A stretch of 41,335 nucleotides of DNA from CAYOHY01 sp964403885 (lineage in GTDB: Bacteria; Actinomycetota; Coriobacteriia; Anaerosomatales; PHET01): NCBI GenBank assembly GCA_964403885.1, contig CAYOHY010000016.1, positions 1-41,335 on the forward strand, read 5' to 3'. The notes below the pieces were generated by a model. That model had not been told where the DNA came from. It did not search any database and worked only from the letters and a program-made list of their open reading frames with translations. Positions 7,811 to 15,565 of the stretch are shown here, piece after piece; position 1 is the stretch's first letter, and each line of letters begins with the position of its first letter. The position numbers and the translations under genes are program-made.

Positions 7811-9628
7811 ATGTCCAGAGTAGATCTGGTTCTCCTCCACGCCCCGGCCGTCTACGACTTCCGGGAGCGCTCCATCATGTTCGGGCCGGTGTCCGACATG
7901 GTTCCCTCGACACCCATCTTCGAGATGTATCCGGTTGGTCTGACGACCATCGCCGAGTACCTCGAGCGTCACGGACTTCGGGTTCGGATCGTGAACCTCG
8001 CGGTGCTCATGCTCATGAAGCCCAACTTCGATGTCGAGGCATACATCCGCAACCTCGACGCACGGATGTACGGCGTCGACCTGCACTGGCTGCCGCACGC
8101 TCACGGCTCCGTGGAGATCGCGAAGATCGTCAAGAAGGCCCACCCCGACAAGCCGGTCATCTTCGGTGGTCTGTCGTCAACGTACTTCCACGAGGAGCTC
8201 GCCGGTTACGACTGCGTCGACTTCGTGATGCGAGGGGACTCCACCGAGGAGCCCATCCGCATCCTGCTCGACGTGCTCAAGCGGGGAGGCGACCTGTCTG
8301 AGGTCCCTAACCTCACGTGGAAGGACGCCTCCGGGGCGGTCAACGTGAACCCGCTGTCCTGGGTTCCGGCGGACATGAACTCCATCTCGCTCGACTACTC
8401 CTTCAACATGAAGTCGGTGATCCGGTATCGCGACTTCTTGGGTGCTGTGCCCTTCAAGGAGTGGGTCAAGTACCCGGTGTGTGCGTCTCTCACCTGCCGA
8501 GGGTGCACGCACGACTGCGTGACCTGCGGAGGCTCGGCGTACTCGTTCCGCGAGCACTTCGGCCGAGAGCGGGCGGCCTTCCGCGACCCGGATCTGCTGG
8601 TACGCGACATCGCGCATATCCAGCGCTACATCCCCGGGCCCGTGTTCGTGCTCAACGACTTCCTCCAGGCCGGCCGTGCCTACACGAGAGACTTCGTGCG
8701 CGGCCTGCAGAGCATCGACATGAAGAACCCGATCGGGTTCGAGTTCTTCAAGCCGCCGCACGAGGAGTTCTACGAGTTCCTCGACGCACACCTGCCGGAC
8801 TGGTCGGTCGAGATCAGCGTGGAGAGCCACGACGACGGAGTGCGTGCGGCGTTCGGCAAGAGCCACTACACCATGGATCAGGTCGAGCAGACCGTGAAAG
8901 ACGCGCTCAAGAACGGGTGCAGTCGCTTCGACCTGTACTTCATGACGGGTATCCCCACGCAGACCGCCGCCTCCGTGCGGGAGACCGCCGAGTATGTGAA
9001 GCACCTCTATGCGTCGGTCAACAACGACCCGCGACTGCTGTGCTTCATCAGCCCCATGGCGCCGTTCCTGGATCCGGGGTCACGCGCGTTCGACAACCCG
9101 GAGAAGTACGGCTACAACCTGCGCGCGCGCACCCTCGAGGAGCATCGGGAGAGACTCCTGCTCCCGTCGTGGAAGCACATCATGAACTATGAGAGCGACT
9201 CGATGGGACCCGACGAGATGGTCGAGGCCACCTACGAGGCAGGTCTCGCCATCAACAGGGTCAAGGGCGAGGCCGGCATCATCGACGACGCCACCATGAT
9301 CACCACCGAGAACCGCATCCGTGAGGCGCAGACGGCGATGCGTCGGATCGACGACATCATGGAGGGCCCGGTTCAGTCGCGCGACATCGCGCTGTGGGCG
9401 CTCAAGGAGGAGTTCGAGCGCCTGTCGGAGTCGACGGTGTGCGAGAAGACCGAGCTCAACTGGCCGCGCTCGGTGGGCGTCAAGCACGTCGCTGCGTGCG
9501 CGAGTTTGTTCGTCAGGGAGAATGTCGCTAACCTGTTCGCGCGCGGACTGGGTATCCACCGGCCTGCGAGCTCGAACCAGCACCCGCTGCCCGTGTCTCA
9601 GGCGGCGATCGAGACCCCGGAAGGGTAG
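7811..9628 (+). CDS. B12-binding-type radical SAM protein
   Basis: 605 residues from ATG 7811 (AAAGGA at 7793-7798, spacing rather long); an in-frame opening from 7715 overlaps the promoter. The N-terminal ~190 residues have the Rossmann-like pattern of cobalamin-binding domains (VDLVLLHAP at the start, PVGLTTIAEYLERHG, VIFGGLSSTYF). The radical SAM cluster motif is CX3CX2C in GCTHDCVTCGG (near 8503-8530 nt), preceded by a further Cys. Then follow a TIM-barrel-like part and a C-terminal ~150-residue helical extension. The reaction is not identifiable; members of this broad class methylate unactivated carbons or rearrange lipids and cofactors. It sits 6 bp before menG, suggesting a shared transcript and possibly work on a quinone or membrane lipid (inference). 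Confidence 0.8.
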   Translation: MSRVDLVLLHAPAVYDFRERSIMFGPVSDMVPSTPIFEMYPVGLTTIAEYLERHGLRVRIVNLAVLMLMKPNFDVEAYIRNLDARMYGVDLHWLPHAHGSVEIAKIVKKAHPDKPVIFGGLSSTYFHEELAGYDCVDFVMRGDSTEEPIRILLDVLKRGGDLSEVPNLTWKDASGAVNVNPLSWVPADMNSISLDYSFNMKSVIRYRDFLGAVPFKEWVKYPVCASLTCRGCTHDCVTCGGSAYSFREHFGRERAAFRDPDLLVRDIAHIQRYIPGPVFVLNDFLQAGRAYTRDFVRGLQSIDMKNPIGFEFFKPPHEEFYEFLDAHLPDWSVEISVESHDDGVRAAFGKSHYTMDQVEQTVKDALKNGCSRFDLYFMTGIPTQTAASVRETAEYVKHLYASVNNDPRLLCFISPMAPFLDPGSRAFDNPEKYGYNLRARTLEEHRERLLLPSWKHIMNYESDSMGPDEMVEATYEAGLAINRVKGEAGIIDDATMITTENRIREAQTAMRRIDDIMEGPVQSRDIALWALKEEFERLSESTVCEKTELNWPRSVGVKHVAACASLFVRENVANLFARGLGIHRPASSNQHPLPVSQAAIETPEG

Positions 9629-9634
9629 CGACCT

Positions 9635-10357
9635 ATGTCAGAGCACACTCCCGCGCCCGGTGAGGCCACCACCGAGCGCGTCCGCGGCATCTTCTCGGGG
9701 ATCGCCGGTCGCTACGATGCCTTCAACATGATGGCCAGCATGGGCATCGACCGCACGTGGCGCACCCAGCTCGTCAAGACGTGTCATCTGGACTCGAGCT
9801 CCAAGGTGCTCGACCTGTGCGCGGGTACCGGTGATGTCTCCTTCGCGATCGCGAGGAAGGCCGCGCCCGCCTCGATCCTTGTGACGGACTTCACGCCGGA
9901 GATGCTCGCCATCGCCGAGCAGAAGGCCGAGGAGTACCACGGACCTACCCAGATGTCGTTCCAGCTCGCCGACGCGCAGGACCTGCCGTTTGCCGACGAG
10001 AGCTTCGATGTCGTGACCGTCGCCTTTGGCGTGCGCAACCTCCCCGAGCGGGAGCGCAACTTCTCAGAGGTCCTTCGCGTGCTCAAGCCCGGCGGCCGCT
10101 ACGTGGTCCTGGAGTTCTCGCGCCCCGGTTTCGCGCCCTGGCGCGGCGTGTATCACGTCTACCTGCAGCATGCGATCCCGGCTATCGGCGGCGTGCTGAC
10201 GGGAGACCGCGAGGGGTTCGTCTACCTCAACGACTCCATCCGTCGGTTTCCCACGCAGCCCGAGCTCGCTGCCGAACTGCGCGCTGCGGGCTTCTCGGTG
10301 GTCAGCTGGAAGGACCTCACCGGCGGCATCGTCGCGCTGCACACGGCGGTCAAGTAG
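9635..10357 (+). CDS. menG: Demethylmenaquinone methyltransferase
   Basis: 240 residues; UbiE/MenG family. It uses SAM to methylate demethylmenaquinone, the last step of menaquinone synthesis, at the membrane surface. Visible: FSGIAGRYDAFN near the N-terminus, motif I VLDLCAGTGDVSF, FTPEML, VAFGVRNL and the family signature RVLKPGGRYVVLEFSRP. Length is typical. Start ATG 9635 has AAGGG nine bases upstream. Because no ubiquinone genes are seen and the organism looks anaerobic, MenG is preferred over UbiE. It follows the radical SAM gene by 6 bp. Confidence 0.93.
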   Translation: MSEHTPAPGEATTERVRGIFSGIAGRYDAFNMMASMGIDRTWRTQLVKTCHLDSSSKVLDLCAGTGDVSFAIARKAAPASILVTDFTPEMLAIAEQKAEEYHGPTQMSFQLADAQDLPFADESFDVVTVAFGVRNLPERERNFSEVLRVLKPGGRYVVLEFSRPGFAPWRGVYHVYLQHAIPAIGGVLTGDREGFVYLNDSIRRFPTQPELAAELRAAGFSVVSWKDLTGGIVALHTAVK

Positions 10358-10391
10358 GGGGTCATTGCGTGGGTGTGCCCCGTTTGTGCGG

Positions 10392-10397
10392 TAGAAT
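10392..10397 (+). promoter_or_regulatory. -10 promoter box for amidohydrolase
   Basis: TAGAAT 27 bp before ATG 10424. The best -35 (TTGCGT, 10365) is 21 bp away, too far to be convincing. Confidence 0.35.
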
Positions 10398-10423
10398 CCG
10401 CACAGGCCAGTAGGAGGGGACCC

Positions 10424-11767
10424 ATGCTACTCACCGCACGCTACGTGCTTCCCATCGCCACGCCGCACATCGAGAACGGCGCGGTGCTCGTCCGAGATGA
10501 CAAGATCGTCGAGATCGGCGACTTCGAGCATCTGAGGCGTCTGCATCCCGATGAGCCTGTGAAGGACTTTGGGCTCGCGGCGCTCCTGCCCGGCTTCGTG
10601 GACCTGCACACCCATCTCGAGTACTCGGCGATGCGCGGTCTCGTCGACGACCTGCCGTACTCGAGCTGGAAGTACCAGCTTCTCCAGAAGGAGAGCCAGT
10701 TCACGACACAGGATTGGGACGACTCCGCCCTGTTGGGCGCGATGGAATCCTTGCAGTCGGGCATCACCACCGTTGCGGACATCACGGGAACCGGCGCCTC
10801 CGGTCATGCGGCTCAGGCTGCGGGGCTGAGGGCGGTGATCTACCGCGAGGTCGCGACGATGGACAAGCACCAGGTCTCACACGTGATGGACCGTGCTTCG
10901 GCAGATATCGAGGCGTGGCGAGAGACCTCGGACTCAAAGCGGCTCACCATCGGCATCGCCCCGCACGCGCCGTACTCGTGTCACCCGGAGCTCTTCCGAA
11001 AGATCGCGGAGTACGCGCAAGACGGCACACCGGTGTCGCTCCACCTTGCAGGCAGCAAGGAGGAGTATCAGTTCGTGAAGTACGGTTCGTCCATGCTCGC
11101 CACAGACGTGCGCGACGTCTTCGACGCGGATGCGCCACTGTGGCTCCCCACGGGTGTGAGCCCCGTCCGGTACGTGCTCCAGTGGGGCATCCTCGACGTG
11201 CCCAACATCGTCGCCGTGCACTGCACGCAGGTCGATGCTGCTGACATCGAGGTACTCGCTGCACACGACGTGGCGATCGCCCACTGTCCTCGATGCAACG
11301 CGAAGCTCGGCATGGGGATCGCACCCATCGAGAAGTTCCTGCAGGCCGGCATCCGGGTCGGTCTGGGCACCGACTCTCCTGCCGCCTCGAACTCCATGGA
11401 CGTCTTCGAGGAGATGCGTATCGGGTTGTTGGTCCAGCGGGCCGCTCTGGGCGAAGAGCACTTCATGATCGCCCGCCAGTTCGTGAAGATGGCGACGCTT
11501 GATGCCGCACGCGCCCTGGGCATCGATGACAAGGTGGGGTCGCTGGAGCCCGGCAAGTTGGCCGACATCATCGCCGTCGACATCTCCAAGTCACACCAGA
11601 TTCCCACGCACTATCCGTATGGCACCCTCGTGCACACCGCCAACCAGGAGAACGTGCTGTGGACGATGGTGGGTGGCGAGGTCGTGTATGAGTCACGCGA
11701 GTGGAGCACGCTCGACAAAGAGCGCGTGTTCGCTCGTGCCGAAGAGATGCGCATGAAGCTTCGGTGA
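10424..11767 (+). CDS. Amidohydrolase, probable nucleoside-type deaminase (aminodeoxyfutalosine or 5'-deoxyadenosine deaminase)
   Basis: 447 residues; start ATG 10424 fixed by AGGAGGGG at 10412-10419. Amidohydrolase superfamily of the TrzN/MtaD/SsnA branch. Metal and catalytic motifs in order: DLHTHLEYS (HxH), IAPHAPYSCHP, CPRCNAKLG with preceding VHCTQV, and GTDSPAASNSMD (catalytic Asp). The C-terminal GSLEPGKLADIIAVD is typical. These enzymes deaminate adenine-type or triazine rings. Next to menG and a radical SAM gene, a role as aminodeoxyfutalosine deaminase of the futalosine menaquinone route, or as a salvage enzyme for 5'-deoxyadenosine released by radical SAM enzymes, is attractive. 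The other mqn genes are not in the window, so the substrate is open. Confidence 0.75.
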   Translation: MLLTARYVLPIATPHIENGAVLVRDDKIVEIGDFEHLRRLHPDEPVKDFGLAALLPGFVDLHTHLEYSAMRGLVDDLPYSSWKYQLLQKESQFTTQDWDDSALLGAMESLQSGITTVADITGTGASGHAAQAAGLRAVIYREVATMDKHQVSHVMDRASADIEAWRETSDSKRLTIGIAPHAPYSCHPELFRKIAEYAQDGTPVSLHLAGSKEEYQFVKYGSSMLATDVRDVFDADAPLWLPTGVSPVRYVLQWGILDVPNIVAVHCTQVDAADIEVLAAHDVAIAHCPRCNAKLGMGIAPIEKFLQAGIRVGLGTDSPAASNSMDVFEEMRIGLLVQRAALGEEHFMIARQFVKMATLDAARALGIDDKVGSLEPGKLADIIAVDISKSHQIPTHYPYGTLVHTANQENVLWTMVGGEVVYESREWSTLDKERVFARAEEMRMKLR

Positions 11768-11847
11768 GGCATTAAGTTCGGTTCAGTCTTGGCGTGATGG
11801 TTGCTCATGTATGCGCACCAGAACCACCGTGCGCGTGCGTGAGCGCG

Positions 11848-11856
11848 TGCTATACT
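11848..11856 (+). promoter_or_regulatory. Extended -10 promoter
   Basis: TGCTATACT, identical to the box at 7716, about 70 bp before GTG 11924. No good -35. Confidence 0.55.
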
Positions 11857-11923
11857 ACGCGAGGTTCAGGCAGGCCAGGTACGGGTGCGTAGGGCCCCGT
11901 CCGACACATGGAGGATTGCGAAC

Positions 11924-12325
11924 GTGAGCGATCAGGATTTCTTCTTCGACGAGGACGAGCCCAAGAAGGACGCCCCTAAGGCTGCCGCGGCTCCCAAGAA
12001 GAGCGCCGCGAAGCCGGCCGCGAAGGCCGCTGCTGCAGCCCCGGCTGCCGGTGCCCCGCAGAGCGTCTCGCTGACGGTCACCGTGCTCGTGGGTGTTGTC
12101 ACCGCGCTGCTCGGCGTCATCATCGGCATCTTTGTAGGCCGCGGCATCGCCGCTCCTGCCGCCGTTGGCGCTGTGCCTGCGGCTGGCGGCGCGACGACCG
12201 GGCAGACGGCGCCCCAGTTGACCCCTGAGCAGATGCAGGGCGGTCAGCTTCCGGCCGGCCATCCCAACATTGGTGGCGGCGCTGCCGCGGGTGGTTCGTC
12301 TACCGCGTCCGGTACCGGCAAGTAG
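11924..12325 (+). CDS. Small single-pass membrane protein with acidic head and Ala/Lys linker
   Basis: 133 residues from GTG 11924, chosen because GGAGG (11910-11914) lies nine bases upstream; an in-frame ATG at 11885 has no ribosome site. I do not recognise a family. Layout: acidic N-terminus (DFFFDEDEP), an Ala/Lys/Pro-rich linker of about 30 residues resembling histone-H1-like or disordered tails, one membrane helix (SLTVTVLVGVVTALLGVIIGIFVG), then a Gly/Ala/Gln/Thr-rich extracytoplasmic tail. The TPR protein follows 82 bp downstream after a strong hairpin and may act with it. Confidence 0.65.
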   Translation: MSDQDFFFDEDEPKKDAPKAAAAPKKSAAKPAAKAAAAAPAAGAPQSVSLTVTVLVGVVTALLGVIIGIFVGRGIAAPAAVGAVPAAGGATTGQTAPQLTPEQMQGGQLPAGHPNIGGGAAAGGSSTASGTGK

Positions 12326-12340
12326 TCATTCGAACGAGCG

Positions 12341-12380
12341 GCGGGCCCGGCGTTCGGCCAACTGGCCGACCCGGGCCCGC
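12341..12380. terminator. Strong GC hairpin between two membrane-protein genes
   Basis: GCGGGCCCGG (12341-12350) pairs perfectly with CCGGGCCCGC (12371-12380), and TCGGCCA/TGGCCGA (12354-12369) pairs inside, giving a nearly continuous 40-nt stem. No T-run follows and the next Shine-Dalgarno begins 16 bp later, so it may attenuate or stabilise mRNA rather than end transcription. Confidence 0.5.
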
Positions 12381-12407
12381 TTGATGTACGGACCCGAGGA
12401 GGCGTCA

Positions 12408-13079
12408 GTGGCAATCAACAAGTCCAACAGCCCCACCTGGGTCAAGGTGACTCTCATCATCTTGATCATCGCCTTTGTCATGTCGTTCGTGGTGCTTGCG
12501 TCCAACCCGTTCCAGGCCTTCAAGACCGACCAGACGGGTACGGGTCAGAGCGCTGACCCGATCGCGGCGGTGAACAACAAGTACCAGCCGCAGGTGGCTG
12601 CGTTCACGAACGTGCTGCAAAGCCAGCCCGAGAGCTACACGATCCTCGTGTCGCTTGGAAACACGTACTTTGACTGGGCCGGCGAGCTCCAGAGCCAGAA
12701 CTCGACGCAGGCGCAGGGAGCGGCCGCTCCGCTGCTGAACTCGGCCAAGGATGCCTACGCGCGGGCGCTGAAGATCAAGGCCACGGAGTCTCCGGTTCAG
12801 GTCGATTACGCGATCACCCTGTTCTACACCGGCGACACGCTCACCGCCGTCAAGACGGTCGAAGGTGTTGAGAAGGCGGATCCGAAGTTCGCCCCCGCAC
12901 CGTTCAACCTGGGCATCTTCTATGGAGCGCTCGGCGAGAACGCCAAGGCGATCGCGGCCTTCAACCGCTACCTCGAGCTCGACCCCAAGGGCGAGAAGGG
13001 TGGCAACCCGCAGTACGCCAAGCAGCAGCTTGAGGCGCTCAAGAAGCTGCCCGCCACCACGGCGACCACCACCCCGTAG
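12408..13079 (+). CDS. Membrane-anchored TPR protein
   Basis: 223 residues from GTG 12408, set by GAGGAGG (12396-12402, spacing 5). One N-terminal membrane helix (VTLIILIIAFVMSFVVLA, residues ~11-29), then a helical domain with tetratricopeptide features: ESYTILVSLGNTYFDWA, AAPLLNSAKDAYARALKI, and a clear TPR APFNLGIFYGALGENAKAIAAFNRYLELDP. The rest ends in a Thr/Ala-rich tail. TPRs bind proteins; the partner is unknown. It likely faces outward. It is followed by a bidirectional terminator. Confidence 0.75.
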   Translation: MAINKSNSPTWVKVTLIILIIAFVMSFVVLASNPFQAFKTDQTGTGQSADPIAAVNNKYQPQVAAFTNVLQSQPESYTILVSLGNTYFDWAGELQSQNSTQAQGAAAPLLNSAKDAYARALKIKATESPVQVDYAITLFYTGDTLTAVKTVEGVEKADPKFAPAPFNLGIFYGALGENAKAIAAFNRYLELDPKGEKGGNPQYAKQQLEALKKLPATTATTTP

Positions 13080-13101
13080 GGTTCAGTTCTTGCGGACACA
13101 C

Positions 13102-13136
13102 ACAACGGGCACCCCTCGGGGTGCCCGTTGTCGTTT
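13102..13136. terminator. Bidirectional intrinsic terminator
   Basis: ACAACGGGCACCCC (13102-13115) and GGGGTGCCCGTTGT (13118-13131) form a perfect 14-bp stem, followed by CGTTT on the + strand. It separates the converging TPR gene (+) and STAS gene (-). Confidence 0.85.
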
Positions 13137-13161
13137 GATGCAGTGTCTCAGGTTTTCAGGC

Positions 13162-13506
13162 TCAGACCGTGCTGGCCATCTGGCACGCCTCTTCGAGCGA
13201 GACCGCCGTGGAGAAGATCCCGTTGAGCCGGGTGAGAGACAAGATGTTGTCGACGGTCTCGTTGGTGACAAGCACGAGCCTGCCGCCTTGTGCGCCGTAC
13301 TCCTTCGACAGCGAGAGCAAGAGCCCCAGGCCCGAGCTGTCCAGATACTCCAGCCCGGAAAGGTCGACGATCGTGGCGGGCGGTGCCGTTTTGAGAATCC
13401 TGTCGATGTTCATGCGAAACGAGGCGCACTCGCCGTAGTCGAGGTCGCCGTGAAGCGTGAGGAGCCAGTATTCAGGCTCTTGGGCGAGGTCGATAGTGAG
13501 AGACAT
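13162..13506 (-). CDS. STAS-domain anti-sigma factor antagonist
   Basis: 114 residues, minus strand, ATG at 13504-13506 with AGGAAGG eight bases upstream. It consists of one STAS domain (SpoIIAA/RsbV type) from end to end. The switch motif LEYLDSSGLGLLLSL carries the conserved D-S-S-G in which the second Ser is phosphorylated by an RsbW/SpoIIAB-type kinase in studied homologues. The unphosphorylated form would bind the anti-sigma kinase and free the sigma factor. No kinase, phosphatase or sigma gene is adjacent. It is divergent from a second STAS gene. Confidence 0.87.
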   Translation of the reverse strand: MSLTIDLAQEPEYWLLTLHGDLDYGECASFRMNIDRILKTAPPATIVDLSGLEYLDSSGLGLLLSLSKEYGAQGGRLVLVTNETVDNILSLTRLNGIFSTAVSLEEACQMASTV

Positions 13507-13574
13507 CGGCTGCCTTCCTCGGGTGGACCTAGGTGTATGGTACCCATTGAACGGACCCGCTCCACGCGATGAAT

Positions 13575-13590
13575 CACGTGCATGCAAGTG
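13575..13590. promoter_or_regulatory. Palindrome midway between divergent STAS genes
   Basis: CACGTGCATGCAAGTG is a 16-bp palindrome with 14 symmetric positions and a perfect TGCATGCA core. Its centre lies within about 1 bp of the midpoint between the two start codons, as a shared operator might. Confidence 0.4.
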
Positions 13591-13611
13591 GTATACGCGG
13601 GTCACGCGCGC

Positions 13612-13617
13612 TACAAT
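13612..13617 (+). promoter_or_regulatory. -10 box for rightward STAS gene
   Basis: TACAAT, 43 bp before ATG 13661; no clear -35. Confidence 0.35.
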
Positions 13618-13660
13618 CGATCTCGCCCTGTATGTTGGCCGACAAGGAGCTCGAGCAGGT

Positions 13661-13996
13661 ATGGAACTCGATATCAAGAGTGACCTCGCTGGCGACGTCT
13701 GCACCGTGACCCTGGTCGGTGAGGTGGATGTCTACACAGCGCCTCGAGTCAAAGAAGAGCTGGTCTCGGCCATCGAGTCCGGCTGTGTCAACGTCATCGT
13801 CGATCTTGAGGGCGTAGGGTTCATCGACAGCTCCGGTCTGGGAGTCTTGGTCAGCGCTCTGCGCAGGGCCCGTGAGCGTGACGGCGCGGTGCGCATCGTG
13901 TGCACGCGTGACAACATCCTCAAGATCTTCCGCATCACCGGTCTCGACAAGGTCTTCCCGATCTTCGACGACGCCGCTGAGGCCGCTCGCTTCTAG
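13661..13996 (+). CDS. STAS-domain anti-sigma factor antagonist
   Basis: 111 residues from ATG 13661 (AAGGAG at 13644-13649); upstream in-frame codons run into the divergent gene's leader. Single STAS domain closer to RsbV/SpoIIAA: GEVDVYTAPRVKEELV near residue 21 and GVGFIDSSGLGVLVSALRRA with the phospho-acceptor Ser, then RIVCTRDNILKIFRITGLDKVFPIF. It would take part in a partner-switching pathway controlling an alternative sigma factor or another output. Partners are not in the window. Confidence 0.9.
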   Translation: MELDIKSDLAGDVCTVTLVGEVDVYTAPRVKEELVSAIESGCVNVIVDLEGVGFIDSSGLGVLVSALRRARERDGAVRIVCTRDNILKIFRITGLDKVFPIFDDAAEAARF

Positions 13997-14038
13997 CTCG
14001 ATCCCGGGTCACTCGGCCGGCACCGTAGGCCCGGTTCT

Positions 14039-14063
14039 TGCGATGCCCTCTTCAGGCATCGCA
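14039..14063 (+). terminator. Stem-loop between STAS gene and tatB-like gene
   Basis: TGCGATGCC (14039-14047) and GGCATCGCA (14055-14063) form a perfect 9-bp stem with a 7-nt loop. No T-run. It covers an in-frame ATG (14038) that might otherwise be called as the tat start. Confidence 0.5.
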
Positions 14064-14085
14064 CATCGTGAAGATTGGTGGGGTT

Positions 14086-14385
14086 GTGTTCGGCATCAGT
14101 GGTACCGAGCTTTTCATCATCGTCGTGCTCGTTCTTGTGATTTTCGGTCCGGAGAAGCTCCCTGAGCTCGCGCGCACCGCCGGCAAGGCGATACGCATGT
14201 TCAAGACCGCACAGGAAGACATGGAGCGCGTCATCCGCGCCGAGGTCTACTCTCCCAACGCCGACAACGATGCGGCGGCAGCTGCCACCGCGACGACGGC
14301 TGTCTCGCAGGAGATGGAGAAGGCCACGGCTGCCGCCCAGATCTGGGCGGCCACGGAAGAGGACGAGGAGGAGGACGAGGAGTAG
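14086..14385 (+). CDS. tatB: TatA/TatB-family twin-arginine translocation subunit
   Basis: 99 residues if GTG 14086 is used; GTG 14068 would add six. From 14086 the protein begins MFGISGTELF, putting Glu at position 8 as in TatB and matching family starts. A membrane helix (FIIVVLVLVIFGPEKLPEL) leads to an amphipathic helix and a very acidic C-terminus. FGPEKLP is more TatB- than TatA-like, but with no second copy here it may serve both roles. TatC follows after 15 bp. Together they export folded proteins with RR signal peptides, such as hydrogenase small subunits. Confidence 0.85.
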   Translation: MFGISGTELFIIVVLVLVIFGPEKLPELARTAGKAIRMFKTAQEDMERVIRAEVYSPNADNDAAAAATATTAVSQEMEKATAAAQIWAATEEDEEEDEE

Positions 14386-14400
14386 TCCTCGTCGACCACC

Positions 14401-15168
14401 ATGCCTATCTCACCCAAGCGCATGCCCTTCTTCGAGCACATCGCCGAGTTGCGGCAAAGGCTCGTCATCATCGCCATCACCCTGTTCGTGGGCTCGACGG
14501 TCCTGTACTTCGACCCCATGTTCAGCGCGATCCTCGAGTGGATTCTCGCGCCCATTCAGCCGATGATCCCCGGCGGCAAGCTCAACGTGTTCGGCCCGTT
14601 CGAGACGTTCACCTTCCGCTTCAAGGTCTCGTTCTTCGCGGCCATCGTGATCTTCAGCCCCATCATCATCTGGCAGGTACTCGCGTTCTTCCTGCCCGCA
14701 CTGAAGCCGCGGGAGCGCAGGTGGGTCGTGCCCACGTTCATGGTGGCGGTCCTGCTGTTCCTCGCGGGTGCCGGGTTCGCGTACGGCGTCATCATGAAGC
14801 CGGCGTTCGAGTTCATGTTCGCGCAGGGTGGCGACCTCGTCGCGATGATCCCGAGCGCAGACAGGTTCTTGACCGGCATCGGGCTCCTGCTCGTGGGCTT
14901 CGGTCTCGCCTTCGAGATCCCCATCGCCGTGTTCTACGCGATCGGCTTCGGTCTTATCCCGTATCGCAAGATGCGCGAGAACTGGCGCTACTCCTACACC
15001 GCGCTCGCCGTCATCGCCGCGGTCGCGACCCCCGACTGGTCGCCCATCACGATGGGCGCGTTGGGTGCGAGCCTGCTCGTGCTCTACGAGGGAAGCCTCC
15101 TGTTCGCGCGCGTCGCGTTCGCCAAGCGCATCAAGGAGCAAGACGCGCTCGCCGCTGAGCTCTCCTGA
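14401..15168 (+). CDS. tatC: Sec-independent protein translocase TatC
   Basis: 255 residues, six expected membrane helices. TatC binds the twin-arginine signal peptide. Visible family features: the cytoplasmic N-terminus FFEHIAELRQRL, the FKVSFFAAIVIFSPIIIWQV region, PALKPRERRW and a C-terminal ATPDWSPITMGALGASLLVLYE. Start ATG 14401; the ribosome site is weak, so translation may be coupled to tatB, which ends 15 bp earlier. Confidence 0.95.
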   Translation: MPISPKRMPFFEHIAELRQRLVIIAITLFVGSTVLYFDPMFSAILEWILAPIQPMIPGGKLNVFGPFETFTFRFKVSFFAAIVIFSPIIIWQVLAFFLPALKPRERRWVVPTFMVAVLLFLAGAGFAYGVIMKPAFEFMFAQGGDLVAMIPSADRFLTGIGLLLVGFGLAFEIPIAVFYAIGFGLIPYRKMRENWRYSYTALAVIAAVATPDWSPITMGALGASLLVLYEGSLLFARVAFAKRIKEQDALAAELS

Positions 15169-15183
15169 CGCAAAGGACTCCAC

Positions 15184-15561
15184 ATGCACGAGATGGGCAT
15201 CACGCAAGGCATCCTCGAAGCATCGATAGACGCCGCCGAGAAGGCCGGTGCCACGAAGATCACGCAGATCGACGTGAGCATCGGCGAGCTCACAGAGATC
15301 GTCGAGTTCGCGTTGCAGTTCGCGTTCGAGGCGCTGACCCCCGGGACCATGGCCGAGGGCGCGACGCTCGTGGTCACGCACGTGGGTGCCCGTTCACGCT
15401 GCAACGAATGCGGCGTCGAGTACGACCACGACCGCTTCCAGATGGTCTGCCCGGAGTGCGACTCGTTCAACGTCGTCTTGCTCCAGGGACGAGAGATGCA
15501 GATCGATTCCATCGAGACCGACGACCCGGACGATGCTCCGGTATCCGATCCACAGGAGTAG
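15184..15561 (+). CDS. hypA: Hydrogenase/urease nickel incorporation protein HypA
   Basis: 125 residues. HypA delivers nickel to the large subunit of [NiFe] hydrogenase with HypB. It starts MHEMGIT, giving the N-terminal His2/Glu3 of the nickel site, and contains the zinc-ribbon pairs CNECG and CPECD. The C-terminus is a short acidic tail. It begins 15 bp after tatC and ends 4 bp before hypB, so tat, hyp and HD genes appear to be one operon. No hydrogenase structural gene is in the window; urease is the alternative client but less likely here. Confidence 0.94.
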   Translation: MHEMGITQGILEASIDAAEKAGATKITQIDVSIGELTEIVEFALQFAFEALTPGTMAEGATLVVTHVGARSRCNECGVEYDHDRFQMVCPECDSFNVVLLQGREMQIDSIETDDPDDAPVSDPQE

Positions 15562-15565
15562 CCAC

